Shown here in pieces: positions 55,024 to 63,452 of a stretch of 64,000 nucleotides of DNA (its first letter is position 1; each line of letters opens with the position of its first letter). The translations under genes were made by a program, and so were the position numbers. This stretch comes from Cellulomonas terrae. GTDB lineage: Bacteria > Actinomycetota > Actinomycetes > Actinomycetales > Cellulomonadaceae. Location: positions 124,001 through 188,000 of the forward strand of contig NZ_BJWH01000005.1 in the NCBI RefSeq assembly GCF_007990265.1, read 5' to 3'. The notes under the pieces were generated by a model. It did no database searches. It worked only from the letters and a program-made list of their open reading frames with translations, and was not told where the DNA came from.

Positions 55024-56349
55024 TCAGGCCGCCTCGAGGATCGCGGTGAGGCCCAGCCCGCCGGCTGCGCACACGGACACGAGCGCCCGGACGGGCTTGT
55101 CGGAGCCGGACTCGGTCTTGCGACGGTGCAGCTCCTTGCTGATCGTCGCGACGATCCGCCCGCCGGTCGCGGCGAACGGGTGGCCCGCGGCCAGCGACGA
55201 CCCGTGCACGTTGAGCTTCGCGCGGTCGACGGTGCCGAACGCGCCGTCGAGGCCCAGCCGGGTCCGCCCGAACTCCTCGGACTCCCACGCGGCCAGCGTC
55301 GTCAGCACGGTCGCCGCGAAGGCCTCGTGGATCTCGACGTAGTCGAGGTCGTCCAGCGTCAGCCCGTTGCGGGCCAGCAGGCGCGGTACCGCGAACGCGG
55401 GGGCCATGAGCAGGCCGTCGTCGCCGTGCACGAAGTCGACCGCGCCGGCCTCGGCGTCGACCACCGAGGCGAGCGGGACCAGGTCGTGCGCCGCAGCCCA
55501 CTCCGCCGAGCCGAGCAGCACCGCGGAGGCGCCGTCGGACAGCGGCGTCGAGTTCCCGGCCGTCATCGTCGCGGGGGTGTCCAGCCCGAGCCCGAACGCC
55601 GGCTTGAGCTTCGCAAGCTTCTCCAGCGAGGAGTCGGCGCGCAGGTTGGCGTCACGCGTCAGGCCGCGGAACGGGGTGACCAGGTCGTCGAAGAACCCGG
55701 AGTCGTAGGCCGCGGCGAGCCGCTGGTGGCTGGCCAGCGCGATCTCGTCCTGCGCGGCCTGCGTGATCTCCCACTGGGCGGTCGTGAGCGCCTGGTGCTC
55801 GCCCATCGACAGGTGCGTGCGCGGCTCACCGGTGTTCGGCGCGACGGGCGCGAGGTCCTTCGGGCGGATCGTCGCGACGGCGGCGAGCTTCTGCCCGACG
55901 GTCTTCGCCCGCGACAGGTCGAGGAGCGCGCGGCGCAGCCGGTTGCTCACGGCGATGGGGGCGTCCGACGTGGAGTCGACGCCGCCGGCGATCGCGGACT
56001 CGAGCTGACCGAGGCGGATCTTGTTGCTCAGCGAGACGACGGTCTCCAGACCGGTCGCGCAGGCCTGCTGCACGTCGTACGCGGGGGTCTCGGCCGACAG
56101 GGCCGACCCGAGGACGGCCTCGCGGGTGAGGTTGAAGTCCTTGCTGTGCTTGAGCACGGCACCCGCGGCGACCTCGCCGATGCGCTCGCCCTGCAGGCCG
56201 TACCGGGCGACGAGCCCGTCGATCGCCGCGGTGAGCATGTCCTGGTTGCTGGCCCGCACGTAGGGGCCGCCGGCGCGGGCGAAGGGGATCCGGTTGCCGC
56301 CGAGCACGTAGGCCTTGCGGATCTCGGGTGTGGGGGTGGGGCGTGCCAT
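55024..56349 (-). CDS. Acetyl-CoA acyltransferase (thiolase)
   Basis: A 441-residue thiolase. The nucleophile Cys97 is in VQQACATGLETV, His341 in VEIHEAFAATV, and the second Cys427 in VCAAGGLGLTAIL. GNSTPLSDGASAVLLGS is also typical. The length and N-terminus fit the FadI/acetyl-CoA acyltransferase branch rather than small AtoB types. It is the first gene of the thiolase-FabG-MaoC run, divergent from a TetR regulator. It either cleaves 3-ketoacyl-CoA in beta-oxidation or primes a synthetic cycle. Confidence 0.93.
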   Translation of the reverse strand: MARPTPTPEIRKAYVLGGNRIPFARAGGPYVRASNQDMLTAAIDGLVARYGLQGERIGEVAAGAVLKHSKDFNLTREAVLGSALSAETPAYDVQQACATGLETVVSLSNKIRLGQLESAIAGGVDSTSDAPIAVSNRLRRALLDLSRAKTVGQKLAAVATIRPKDLAPVAPNTGEPRTHLSMGEHQALTTAQWEITQAAQDEIALASHQRLAAAYDSGFFDDLVTPFRGLTRDANLRADSSLEKLAKLKPAFGLGLDTPATMTAGNSTPLSDGASAVLLGSAEWAAAHDLVPLASVVDAEAGAVDFVHGDDGLLMAPAFAVPRLLARNGLTLDDLDYVEIHEAFAATVLTTLAAWESEEFGRTRLGLDGAFGTVDRAKLNVHGSSLAAGHPFAATGGRIVATISKELHRRKTESGSDKPVRALVSVCAAGGLGLTAILEAA

Positions 56350-56453
56350 GGGCGCGTTCCTCTCGCATCGTCGTCGAGCGCAGGGGTGTCGAGCACGGTG
56401 CGCTCGAAGTGACGTGGTGTCCGAAACCCACAGTACCTGATACCTTCGGTCTC

Positions 56454-57287
56454 GTGAGCCCTGTCACACCGGGTCCGTCGAAGGCGACGGCCCTCACGCT
56501 GCTGAACTCCGAGGTCGGTCGTCCGCGACCGGCCCTTCCGACGCCCCCCGCGACCAGACGCCCTGCCGAGGACGCGTTCGCGGCCGACGGCCGGTCCACC
56601 CGCTGGGCCGACCACCGCGAGGCCCGCCGCGCCGAGCTGGTCCGCATCGCGCGCCGCACCGTCCACCACAAGGGACCCGACGTCTCGATGGAGGAGATCG
56701 CGGCCGCCGCGGGCACCTCCAAGTCGATCGTCTACCGGTACTTCGCGGACAAGACCGGCCTGCAGATCGCCGTCGCCGAGGCCGTCGTGCTGCAGATCCA
56801 GGGGGCGCTGGAGGGCGTCCTGCGGATCGCGCCGACCCCCCGCGACGGTCTGCGGGCCATGGTCGCGGTGTACCTCGAGATGATCGAGTCGTCGCCCAAC
56901 GTCTACGCGTTCGTGACGCGCAACGGGTCCGTGGAGTCGGGCGGGCCGCTCGGGCACTTCCTCGACTCGGTCACCGCGCTCGTCGCGGCGCCGTTCGCCC
57001 GTGGCTTGACCGAGGAGCACGAGGGCAGGCGCACGGCACGCAGGCCCGAGGCGTCGGAAGAGGACGACAGCGCTCTGGCGGCGCGCGTCGCGCTGGCCGA
57101 GTCCTGGGCCGCCGGCGCCGTCGGCTTCGTGCGCGGCTCCGGCGAGTGGTGGCTGGCCCACCGCGAGGAGCCCGCCAGCCCGGACCGCGAAGAGCTCACC
57201 GCCCAGGTCGCCGCATGGCTCTGGGCCGGACCCGTCGGGCTGCTCGCCCGTGACCGCAACCGCACCACTCCGGAGGAGTCCCGATGA
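56454..57287 (+). CDS. TetR-family regulator
   Basis: A 277-residue TetR protein. The DNA-binding helix-turn-helix (VSMEEIAAAAGTSKSIVYRYFADKTGLQIAV) starts near residue 80, after a long basic, proline-rich N-terminal extension unusual for the family. It lies between the divergent thiolase operon and the acyl-CoA dehydrogenase gene that it overlaps by four bases (ATGA), so it probably controls both in response to an acyl-CoA. The GTG at 56454 follows GATACC (56439-56444), compatible with a leaderless start. Confidence 0.88.
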   Translation: MSPVTPGPSKATALTLLNSEVGRPRPALPTPPATRRPAEDAFAADGRSTRWADHREARRAELVRIARRTVHHKGPDVSMEEIAAAAGTSKSIVYRYFADKTGLQIAVAEAVVLQIQGALEGVLRIAPTPRDGLRAMVAVYLEMIESSPNVYAFVTRNGSVESGGPLGHFLDSVTALVAAPFARGLTEEHEGRRTARRPEASEEDDSALAARVALAESWAAGAVGFVRGSGEWWLAHREEPASPDREELTAQVAAWLWAGPVGLLARDRNRTTPEESR

Positions 57288-59356
57288 CCACCACCAGCAC
57301 GCGCCCCACCGTCGAGGCGCCCGAGGCCGGCGACCCCCGCCTCGACGCCGACGTCACCAACGTCGACATCGCGCACCTGCAGCAGGTCCTGCTCGGGCAC
57401 TACCCGGAGCTCCGCCTGGCCGCTCGCAAGCTCATGGCCGACGAGCGGTTCCACCGGATCGAGGGCCAGTCGCTCGCCGACCACCGCGAGCGCGTCCTCG
57501 GCCAGCTCCGCCTGCTCGCCGCCGAGGGCGACGTGCACCGCTCGTTCCCGAAGCGGTTCGGCGGCCACGAGGACCACGGCGGCTTCCTGGCCCGGTTCGA
57601 GGAGCTCACGCACGCGGACCCGTCGCTGCAGATCAAGTCGGGGGTGCAGTGGGGGCTGTTCGCCTCGGCGATCTACCACCTGGGCACCGAGCGCAACCAC
57701 GACGAGTTCCTCGCGGACGCGCTGTCGGTCGCGGTGCCGGGCGCGTTCGCGATGACGGAGACGGGCCACGGCTCGGACGTCGCCGCCATCGGCACCACCG
57801 CCACGTACGACCCGGCCACGCAGGAGTTCGTCATCCACACGCCGTTCCGCGCGGCCTGGAAGGACTACCTCGGCAACGCCGGCGTCCACGGTACGGCCGC
57901 CACCGTGTTCGCCCGGCTGATCACCGCGGGCACCGACCACGGCGTGCACGCGTTCTACGTGCCGATCCGCGACGAGGCCACGATGGAGTTCCTCCCGGGC
58001 GTCGGCGGTGAGGACGACGGGCTCAAGGGTGGCCTGAACGGCATCGACAACGGGCGGCTCTGGTTCGACCAGGTCCGGGTCCCGCGCACGAACCTGCTCA
58101 ACCGGTACGGCGACGTCGCCGAGGACGGCACCTACTCGTCGCCCATCGCGAGCCCGGGCCGCCGGTTCTTCACGATGCTCGGCACGCTCGTGCAGGGTCG
58201 CGTCTCGCTCGACGGTGCCGCGGTCACGGCCGCCCGCATCGGCCTGACCATCGCGATCACGTACGGCAACCAGCGCCGGCAGTTCAACGGCGCGTCGCCC
58301 ACCGACGAGGTCGTCATCCTCGACTACGCCGAGCACCAGCGCCGCCTGCTCCCGCTGCTCGCGGAGACGTACGCCGCCGGGTTCGCGCACGAGGACCTGC
58401 TCGCGGCGTTCGACGACGTGTTCTCCGGCCGCAACGACACCCCGGAGACGCGCGAGGACCTCGAGACGCTCGCGGCGGCGCTCAAGCCGGCGTCGACGTG
58501 GCACGCGCTGAACACGCTCCAGGTCGCCCGCGAGGCGTGCGGTGGGGCGGGCTTCCTCGCGGAGAACCGGATCACGGGGCTGCGCGCCGACATGGACGTG
58601 TACGCGACGTTCGAGGGCGACAACACCGTCCTGCTGCAGCTCGTCGGGAAGCGCCTGCTCACCGACTACGCGAAGGGCTTCAAGCACCTCGACGCGACGA
58701 AGGTCGCCCGCATGGTGGCCGAGCGTGCGTCCGACGCGGCCCGGTACCGCACACCGTTGCACCGCGCCGTGCAGACCATCGCCGACGTCGGCGACCCGCG
58801 CCGCTCGGCCGGTCAGCTGCGCGAGACGGCCACGCAGCGCGAGCTGCTGGTGGACCGCGTCGAGACGATGGTCGAGGAGGTCGCCCAGGCCCTGCGCCCG
58901 GCGCAGAAGGCCGACCCCGCGACCGCGGCGGCCCTGTTCAACGCCCACCAGCATGAGCTCATCGCCGCGGCCCGCGCGCACGCCGAGCTGGTCCAGTGGG
59001 AGTCGTTCACGGCCGCGCTGGAGCGCGTCACGGACCCCGGCACCCGCCAGATCCTCACCTGGGTGCGGGACCTGTTCGGGCTCACCGTCATCGAGCGCAA
59101 CCTCACCTGGTACCTGCTGAACGGCCGGCTGTCGGCCGGGCGTGCTCGCACCGTCACGTCGTACATCGACCGGCTGCTGGCTCGCCTGCGCCCGCACGCT
59201 CAGTCCCTGGTCGACGCGTTCGGCTACGAGCAGGCGCACCTGCGCGCACCGATCGCGTCGGGCGCGGAGCAGGCCCGGCAGGACGAGGCCCGCGCCTACT
59301 ACCGGGCGCAGCGCGCGTCCGGCGATGCCCCCGTCCCGGAGAAGCACAAGCGCTGA
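57284..59356 (+). CDS. Acyl-CoA dehydrogenase/oxidase family protein
   Basis: A 690-residue flavoprotein. The FAD/substrate segments are AFAMTETGHGSDVAAIGTTATYD, FTMLGTLVQGRVSLDGAAVT and NRITGLRADMDVYATFEGDNTVLLQLVGKRLL. The length and two helical C-terminal domains match acyl-CoA oxidase-like proteins rather than the 380-residue dehydrogenases. It oxidises acyl-CoA to enoyl-CoA, the first step of beta-oxidation, feeding the MaoC, FabG and thiolase encoded next door. Coupled to the TetR gene. Confidence 0.92.
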   Translation: MTTTSTRPTVEAPEAGDPRLDADVTNVDIAHLQQVLLGHYPELRLAARKLMADERFHRIEGQSLADHRERVLGQLRLLAAEGDVHRSFPKRFGGHEDHGGFLARFEELTHADPSLQIKSGVQWGLFASAIYHLGTERNHDEFLADALSVAVPGAFAMTETGHGSDVAAIGTTATYDPATQEFVIHTPFRAAWKDYLGNAGVHGTAATVFARLITAGTDHGVHAFYVPIRDEATMEFLPGVGGEDDGLKGGLNGIDNGRLWFDQVRVPRTNLLNRYGDVAEDGTYSSPIASPGRRFFTMLGTLVQGRVSLDGAAVTAARIGLTIAITYGNQRRQFNGASPTDEVVILDYAEHQRRLLPLLAETYAAGFAHEDLLAAFDDVFSGRNDTPETREDLETLAAALKPASTWHALNTLQVAREACGGAGFLAENRITGLRADMDVYATFEGDNTVLLQLVGKRLLTDYAKGFKHLDATKVARMVAERASDAARYRTPLHRAVQTIADVGDPRRSAGQLRETATQRELLVDRVETMVEEVAQALRPAQKADPATAAALFNAHQHELIAAARAHAELVQWESFTAALERVTDPGTRQILTWVRDLFGLTVIERNLTWYLLNGRLSAGRARTVTSYIDRLLARLRPHAQSLVDAFGYEQAHLRAPIASGAEQARQDEARAYYRAQRASGDAPVPEKHKR

Positions 59357-59417
59357 CCCCCCGACCGCGCGCCGATCCGGCGCGCCGACCCGCCGCCACA
59401 CCCCCCGGGCGGTGGGT

Positions 59418-59460
59418 GCTCGGCCCGCCTCCTGCGCACCTCGCACGAGGCGGGCCGAGC
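59418..59460. terminator. Hairpin terminator between convergent operons
   Basis: Perfect 14-base arms (GCTCGGCCCGCCTC, 59418-59431, and its complement at 59447-59460) enclose a 15-base loop. It stands 61 bases after the acyl-CoA dehydrogenase stop and ends five bases before the stop of the convergent lipoprotein gene. There is no T-run, which is common for actinobacterial hairpin terminators. Confidence 0.7.
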
Positions 59461-59464
59461 CTCG

Positions 59465-60178
59465 TCAGGGGTTGCAGCGCTCGCGGATCATCTCGATGGC
59501 GTCGACGTCGGGCCGCCAAGGCTCCAGGTTCCAGGTGGCCTTGTCCGGGGCGCCGAGCTCGTGGCACTCGAGCTGCGCCTTCATGCCGGGGGTGTCGGCG
59601 TCGGGTGCGAGGGCGACGACCTGTGCCCATAGGCCCTCCTGCGCGGCCTGCCCGCGGGCGCGGGCCCACGCGCTGGGCGTGACGGCGAGCGAGCGCCCGC
59701 CCTCGTTCTCCCCCCAGACGGCGCTCTCGACCGCGACGGTCGTGAACCAGAGGTCGGCGGCGTCGCCGAGCCGGACGACCTCGGGTCGCACCTGGACCAG
59801 CCCGGTACCCCACGGGTCGGTCGTCAGACCGGCGACGAACACGCCGGAGCCGTCGCGGATCGCGGCGGTCCCGTCGGACAGCGCGGTGATCGTCAACCCC
59901 TCGGGCGTCGCGACCAGCGCGTCGCCGGGGACGGCGGCGCGGGCGGAGCCGTCCGGGTCGACCGCCACCGCGAGACCGGGCACGGAGACGGTGAGCGTCA
60001 CGGCACCGGAGGTCACGGGCGTGCCGGTCGCGCGGATCGCAGCGGGGTCCGTCGGGTCCACGGTCGGGGTCGGCGTGGCCGACGGGGACGGCGCCGGCGA
60101 GGGCTCGGGCGGGTCCGGGCTGCAGCCCACGAGCACGAGTGCGAGCAGCGCCGCGACCAGGGCTGCTCGTGTCCTCAC
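59465..60178 (-). CDS. DUF2599 lipoprotein
   Basis: A 237-residue exported lipoprotein. The signal peptide ends in the lipobox LVGCS near residue 19, followed by a Pro/Ser/Thr-rich linker. The C-terminal third has the DUF2599 signature: WGENEGGRSLAVTPSAWAR, VVALAPDADTPGMKAQLECHELGAPDKATWNLEPWRP and a final CNP. The function of this domain is unknown. The GTG start overlaps the GH13 stop by four bases, so it belongs to the glycan operon. Confidence 0.87.
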   Translation of the reverse strand: MRTRAALVAALLALVLVGCSPDPPEPSPAPSPSATPTPTVDPTDPAAIRATGTPVTSGAVTLTVSVPGLAVAVDPDGSARAAVPGDALVATPEGLTITALSDGTAAIRDGSGVFVAGLTTDPWGTGLVQVRPEVVRLGDAADLWFTTVAVESAVWGENEGGRSLAVTPSAWARARGQAAQEGLWAQVVALAPDADTPGMKAQLECHELGAPDKATWNLEPWRPDVDAIEMIRERCNP

Positions 60179-61650
60179 GCTGCGAAACGTACCGGCCCGT
60201 CCGTCAGCCAGGCGCACTCCGCAGGTGTGACGATCGTCGGGTCCGCGCCGGCGCCGCTGCGCGCGACCACCGCCGTCCCGGGCGGGAGGCGCCACGGGCG
60301 GGACGACGTGTTGAGCGCGACGAGCGCGTCGCCGCGGCGGCCGACGAGCACCCCGGGCCGGGCGTCCTCCCAGGACAGGTCCTCCGACGTCCACAGCCAG
60401 CGGCGTGCGGCGAGCGCCCGGTGCAGCACCGACCACGCCGACGCGGGGTCGGTCTCCTGCCGCTCGCGGGCGTACTCGGGCCAGGTCGCGGGGACCGGCA
60501 GCCACGGCGTGCCCGTCGTGAACCCGGCGCCGGGTCCCGACGTCCACGGCAGCGGCACGCGCGCGCCGTCGCGGTTGGGCAGCTGGCCACCGGACCGCAG
60601 GGACTGCGGGTCCTGCCACCGCTCCGGGGGTACGTCGGCGTCGGGCAGGCCCAGCTCGTCGCCGGCGTACAGGTAGAACGCGCCGGGCAGGGCGAGCAGG
60701 AACAGGTGCAGGGCGAGGGCGCGCTCGGGTCCGAGGCGCGTCGCGACCCGGGCGATGTCGTGGTTGCCAGCCACCCAGGCGGGCAGGGCACCGACCGCGC
60801 GGTGGGCGGCGAGCTGGGCGTCGACCGTCCGGCGCAGGGCCGCGGCGGACCAGGGTGTGCGCAGGACGTCGAACGCGAAGGCCTGGCCCAGCTCGTCGGC
60901 GCGGGCGAAGGCCGCGGTGCGCTCGGGCGGTCCCCAGGCCTCCGCGACTGCGGGCGCGTCGCCCAGCACGTGCCTCCACGAGCGGTAGATGTCGTGCACC
61001 TCGTCGCGGTCCCAGTGCGGGTGCGGGACGCCCGGGCGCACCTCGCCGTACGCGGGGTCCTTCGCCAGCCCACCGGCCACGTCCACCCGGAACCCGTCGA
61101 CGCCGCGCCCCAGCCAGAACCGCAGCGTGTCCGCGAAGTCGGCCCGCACCACCGGGTGCGCCCAGTTCAGGTCCGGCTGCTCGGGGGCGAACAGGTGCAG
61201 GTACCAGTCGCCGTCGGGGAGCGGCGACCAGGCGGGCCCGCCGAACATCGACCGCCAGCCGGTGGGCCGGGAGCGGATGTGGAACAGCTCCCGCTCGGGT
61301 CCGCCGGCGCGCGCGGCGACGAACCACGGGTGCTGGTCGGACACGTGGTTCGGGACCAGGTCCATGAGCACCCGCAGCCCGCGCTCGTGCGCCTCGGCGA
61401 GGAACGCGTCGAACGCGGCGAGGTCCCCGAAGAGCGGGTCGATGTCGCGGTGGTCGGCCACGTCGTACCCGTGGTCAGCCTGCGGCGAGCGGTACACCGG
61501 CGTGAGCCACACCGCGTCGACGCCCAGGCGAGCGACGGCGTCGAGCCCGGCGGTCAGACCCGCCAGGTCACCGACGCCGTCGCCGTCCCCGTCCAGGAAG
61601 GACCGGACGTACACCTGGTAGACGACGGCACCGCGCCACCAGGGGCTCAC
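60175..61650 (-). CDS. GH13 alpha-glucosidase-type enzyme
   Basis: A 491-residue GH13 barrel enzyme. The N-terminus (WWRGAVVYQVYVRSFLDGDGDGVGDLAGL) is that of alpha-glucosidases and oligo-1,6-glucosidases. Nucleophile Asp190 is in GFRVDVAGG, acid/base Glu237 in AVAEAWGPP and the third acid Asp298 in VAGNHDIARV. No signal peptide is present, so it acts inside the cell. It has GTGA overlaps at both ends, to the GH39 gene and to the lipoprotein gene. Confidence 0.94.
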   Translation of the reverse strand: MSPWWRGAVVYQVYVRSFLDGDGDGVGDLAGLTAGLDAVARLGVDAVWLTPVYRSPQADHGYDVADHRDIDPLFGDLAAFDAFLAEAHERGLRVLMDLVPNHVSDQHPWFVAARAGGPERELFHIRSRPTGWRSMFGGPAWSPLPDGDWYLHLFAPEQPDLNWAHPVVRADFADTLRFWLGRGVDGFRVDVAGGLAKDPAYGEVRPGVPHPHWDRDEVHDIYRSWRHVLGDAPAVAEAWGPPERTAAFARADELGQAFAFDVLRTPWSAAALRRTVDAQLAAHRAVGALPAWVAGNHDIARVATRLGPERALALHLFLLALPGAFYLYAGDELGLPDADVPPERWQDPQSLRSGGQLPNRDGARVPLPWTSGPGAGFTTGTPWLPVPATWPEYARERQETDPASAWSVLHRALAARRWLWTSEDLSWEDARPGVLVGRRGDALVALNTSSRPWRLPPGTAVVARSGAGADPTIVTPAECAWLTDGPVRFAA

Positions 61651-63452
61651 CCCGCGTGCACCGCGCGGACCAGCTCGACCAGCACGATCGACGGGTTCGG
61701 CAGGTCGACGTCGATCGTCGACCCGTCGAGCGGGCGCTCCGTGACGGCGAGCCGGTCGGCGGCCCGCAGGCTCGCCCACTGCTCGTCGGTCGGCCAGTCG
61801 GCACCGTCCGACATCGACGACCACACGGCCGCGATGTTCGAGTGCTCGGCGTCGACCCTCGACTCGCGCACGGTCCAGTCGCCGTCGGGCAGACCGTCGA
61901 GCACCACCCGGGCGGTGCGGGCCAGCGCCGTCGAGCCGTCCACCAGCCCCTGGTCGAGCGTGCCGTTCCAGAGCGCGATCGCGATGCGGTCCTCGTCGCG
62001 CGACGCCCACACCTCGACCAGGCTGTCCGCACCGTCGCCGGTCACGGTCGCCGCGACCTCGTCGCGACCCAGCTGCTCCAGCAGCCACAGCGCCCACCAC
62101 CGCGGCTTGCGCAGCTCGCCGACGGTCCGCAGCCCGAACCCGCCGTGCAGGAGGCGCGGCGGTCGGCCGAGCTCCTCGAACTGGTCGGAGACCACCCAGT
62201 AGGACAGCGCGTCGATCCGCCCGGCCGCCGACCGCATCCCGCGGACCAGGAAGGCCGCGGAGAACACGCCGTCGTTGGCGTTGCCGAAGTGCGTCGGGCT
62301 CACGCCCCACTCGGTCCACCAGATCTGCGCGTCCTCGCGCCCGTGCCGCGCGAGCGTCGCCCGCACGTCCAGGGGAGCGTTGCCGTAGGTGTGCGTCGAC
62401 ACGAAGTCGACGGGTGCGCCGGACGACGCGACGTGCTCCAGGAGCCCGTCCACCCACCCGGCCGCCGCGGTCGACGGACCGCCCACGACGAGCCGGTCGT
62501 CCACCGCGCGGACCGCGTTCACGGTGACGTCGTACAGGCGCCAGAACTCCTCGCGCGTGCCGGACCAGAAGACCTCGAGGTTCGGCTCGTTCCACACCTC
62601 GAACGACCACCGGTCGCGGACCTCGTCGAGGCCGTACCGCCGGACCAGGTGCGCGACGAGGTCGGTGATCAGCGCGCCCCACCGGTCCCAGTCCTTCGGC
62701 GGGGACACGATCGCGCCGTAGTCGAACACGGTCACGTCCGGGTCCGACGCCAGGTCGCGCGGCATGTAGGACAGCTCGACGACGGGACGCAGGCCGAGGG
62801 CCAGGAGCGCGTCGTACGTCGCGTCGACACCCGAGAAGTCGTGCACGGGCTCGCCGTCGACCTCGCGGTAGACGCCGAGGTCGTCGCAGAGGATCGCGTG
62901 CGCCCGGACCGTGGCCACACCGAGCTCGTCGTGCGCCGCCCGCAGCGCCGACGTGAGGTCCGCGGAGATGCTCTGCCCGCCGACCGTCTCGTCGCTCAGC
63001 AGGAGGCTGAGGTGCTCCGAGCCGATCATCGGCCGCCAGGGCCGGGGCAGCTCGCGGACCACGGTGGCGACGTCCACCAGGACCTCGACGCCCGCGTCAC
63101 CGGAGGGCAGCGAGGCCGCGACGACCTCGTCACCCGCCGGACCGGTCACGTCGACGTCGGTGACCGTGGCGACGGCGTAGCGGTACGGCACGCCCGGCTC
63201 GCCGGTGGTGTCGGCGTACGGCCCGTGCGGGACCGCCAGCACGTCGCCGCCCTGGTGGTCCAGCGGCTTCCCGTCGCGGACGACCTGGTACCCGACCGCG
63301 CCGTCGACCGGCTCCCAGTGCAGGGTCACCTGCCCCACCCCCGGCGCGGCGTACAGCCCCGCCGGGGGTGCGAGCACCGGGATCTGCCCGGCCGCGGCGG
63401 TGTCCGAGCGACGCCCGATCCTGTTCTCCCAGTCCGTGCGCGCCTCGGTCAC
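61647..63452 (-). CDS. GH39 beta-xylosidase-like enzyme
   Basis: A 601-residue protein with an N-terminal fibronectin-III-like part (about 25-105, VTLHWEPVDGAVGYQVVRDG), a GH39 barrel and a C-terminal beta domain. The acid/base is Glu289 in FEVWNEPNLEVF and the nucleophile Glu381 in WWTEWGVSP. GH39 members are xylosidases or related alpha-iduronidase-like enzymes. There is no signal peptide. It overlaps its neighbours by four bases at both ends. Confidence 0.92.
   Translation of the reverse strand: MTEARTDWENRIGRRSDTAAAGQIPVLAPPAGLYAAPGVGQVTLHWEPVDGAVGYQVVRDGKPLDHQGGDVLAVPHGPYADTTGEPGVPYRYAVATVTDVDVTGPAGDEVVAASLPSGDAGVEVLVDVATVVRELPRPWRPMIGSEHLSLLLSDETVGGQSISADLTSALRAAHDELGVATVRAHAILCDDLGVYREVDGEPVHDFSGVDATYDALLALGLRPVVELSYMPRDLASDPDVTVFDYGAIVSPPKDWDRWGALITDLVAHLVRRYGLDEVRDRWSFEVWNEPNLEVFWSGTREEFWRLYDVTVNAVRAVDDRLVVGGPSTAAAGWVDGLLEHVASSGAPVDFVSTHTYGNAPLDVRATLARHGREDAQIWWTEWGVSPTHFGNANDGVFSAAFLVRGMRSAAGRIDALSYWVVSDQFEELGRPPRLLHGGFGLRTVGELRKPRWWALWLLEQLGRDEVAATVTGDGADSLVEVWASRDEDRIAIALWNGTLDQGLVDGSTALARTARVVLDGLPDGDWTVRESRVDAEHSNIAAVWSSMSDGADWPTDEQWASLRAADRLAVTERPLDGSTIDVDLPNPSIVLVELVRAVHAG

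Noticed and set aside
56374-56407. 9-bp inverted repeat (TCGAGCGCA / TGCGCTCGA) as a TetR operator
   Set aside because: The 16-base spacer is longer than in usual TetR operators and the words are common in this GC-rich DNA; too weak to annotate.
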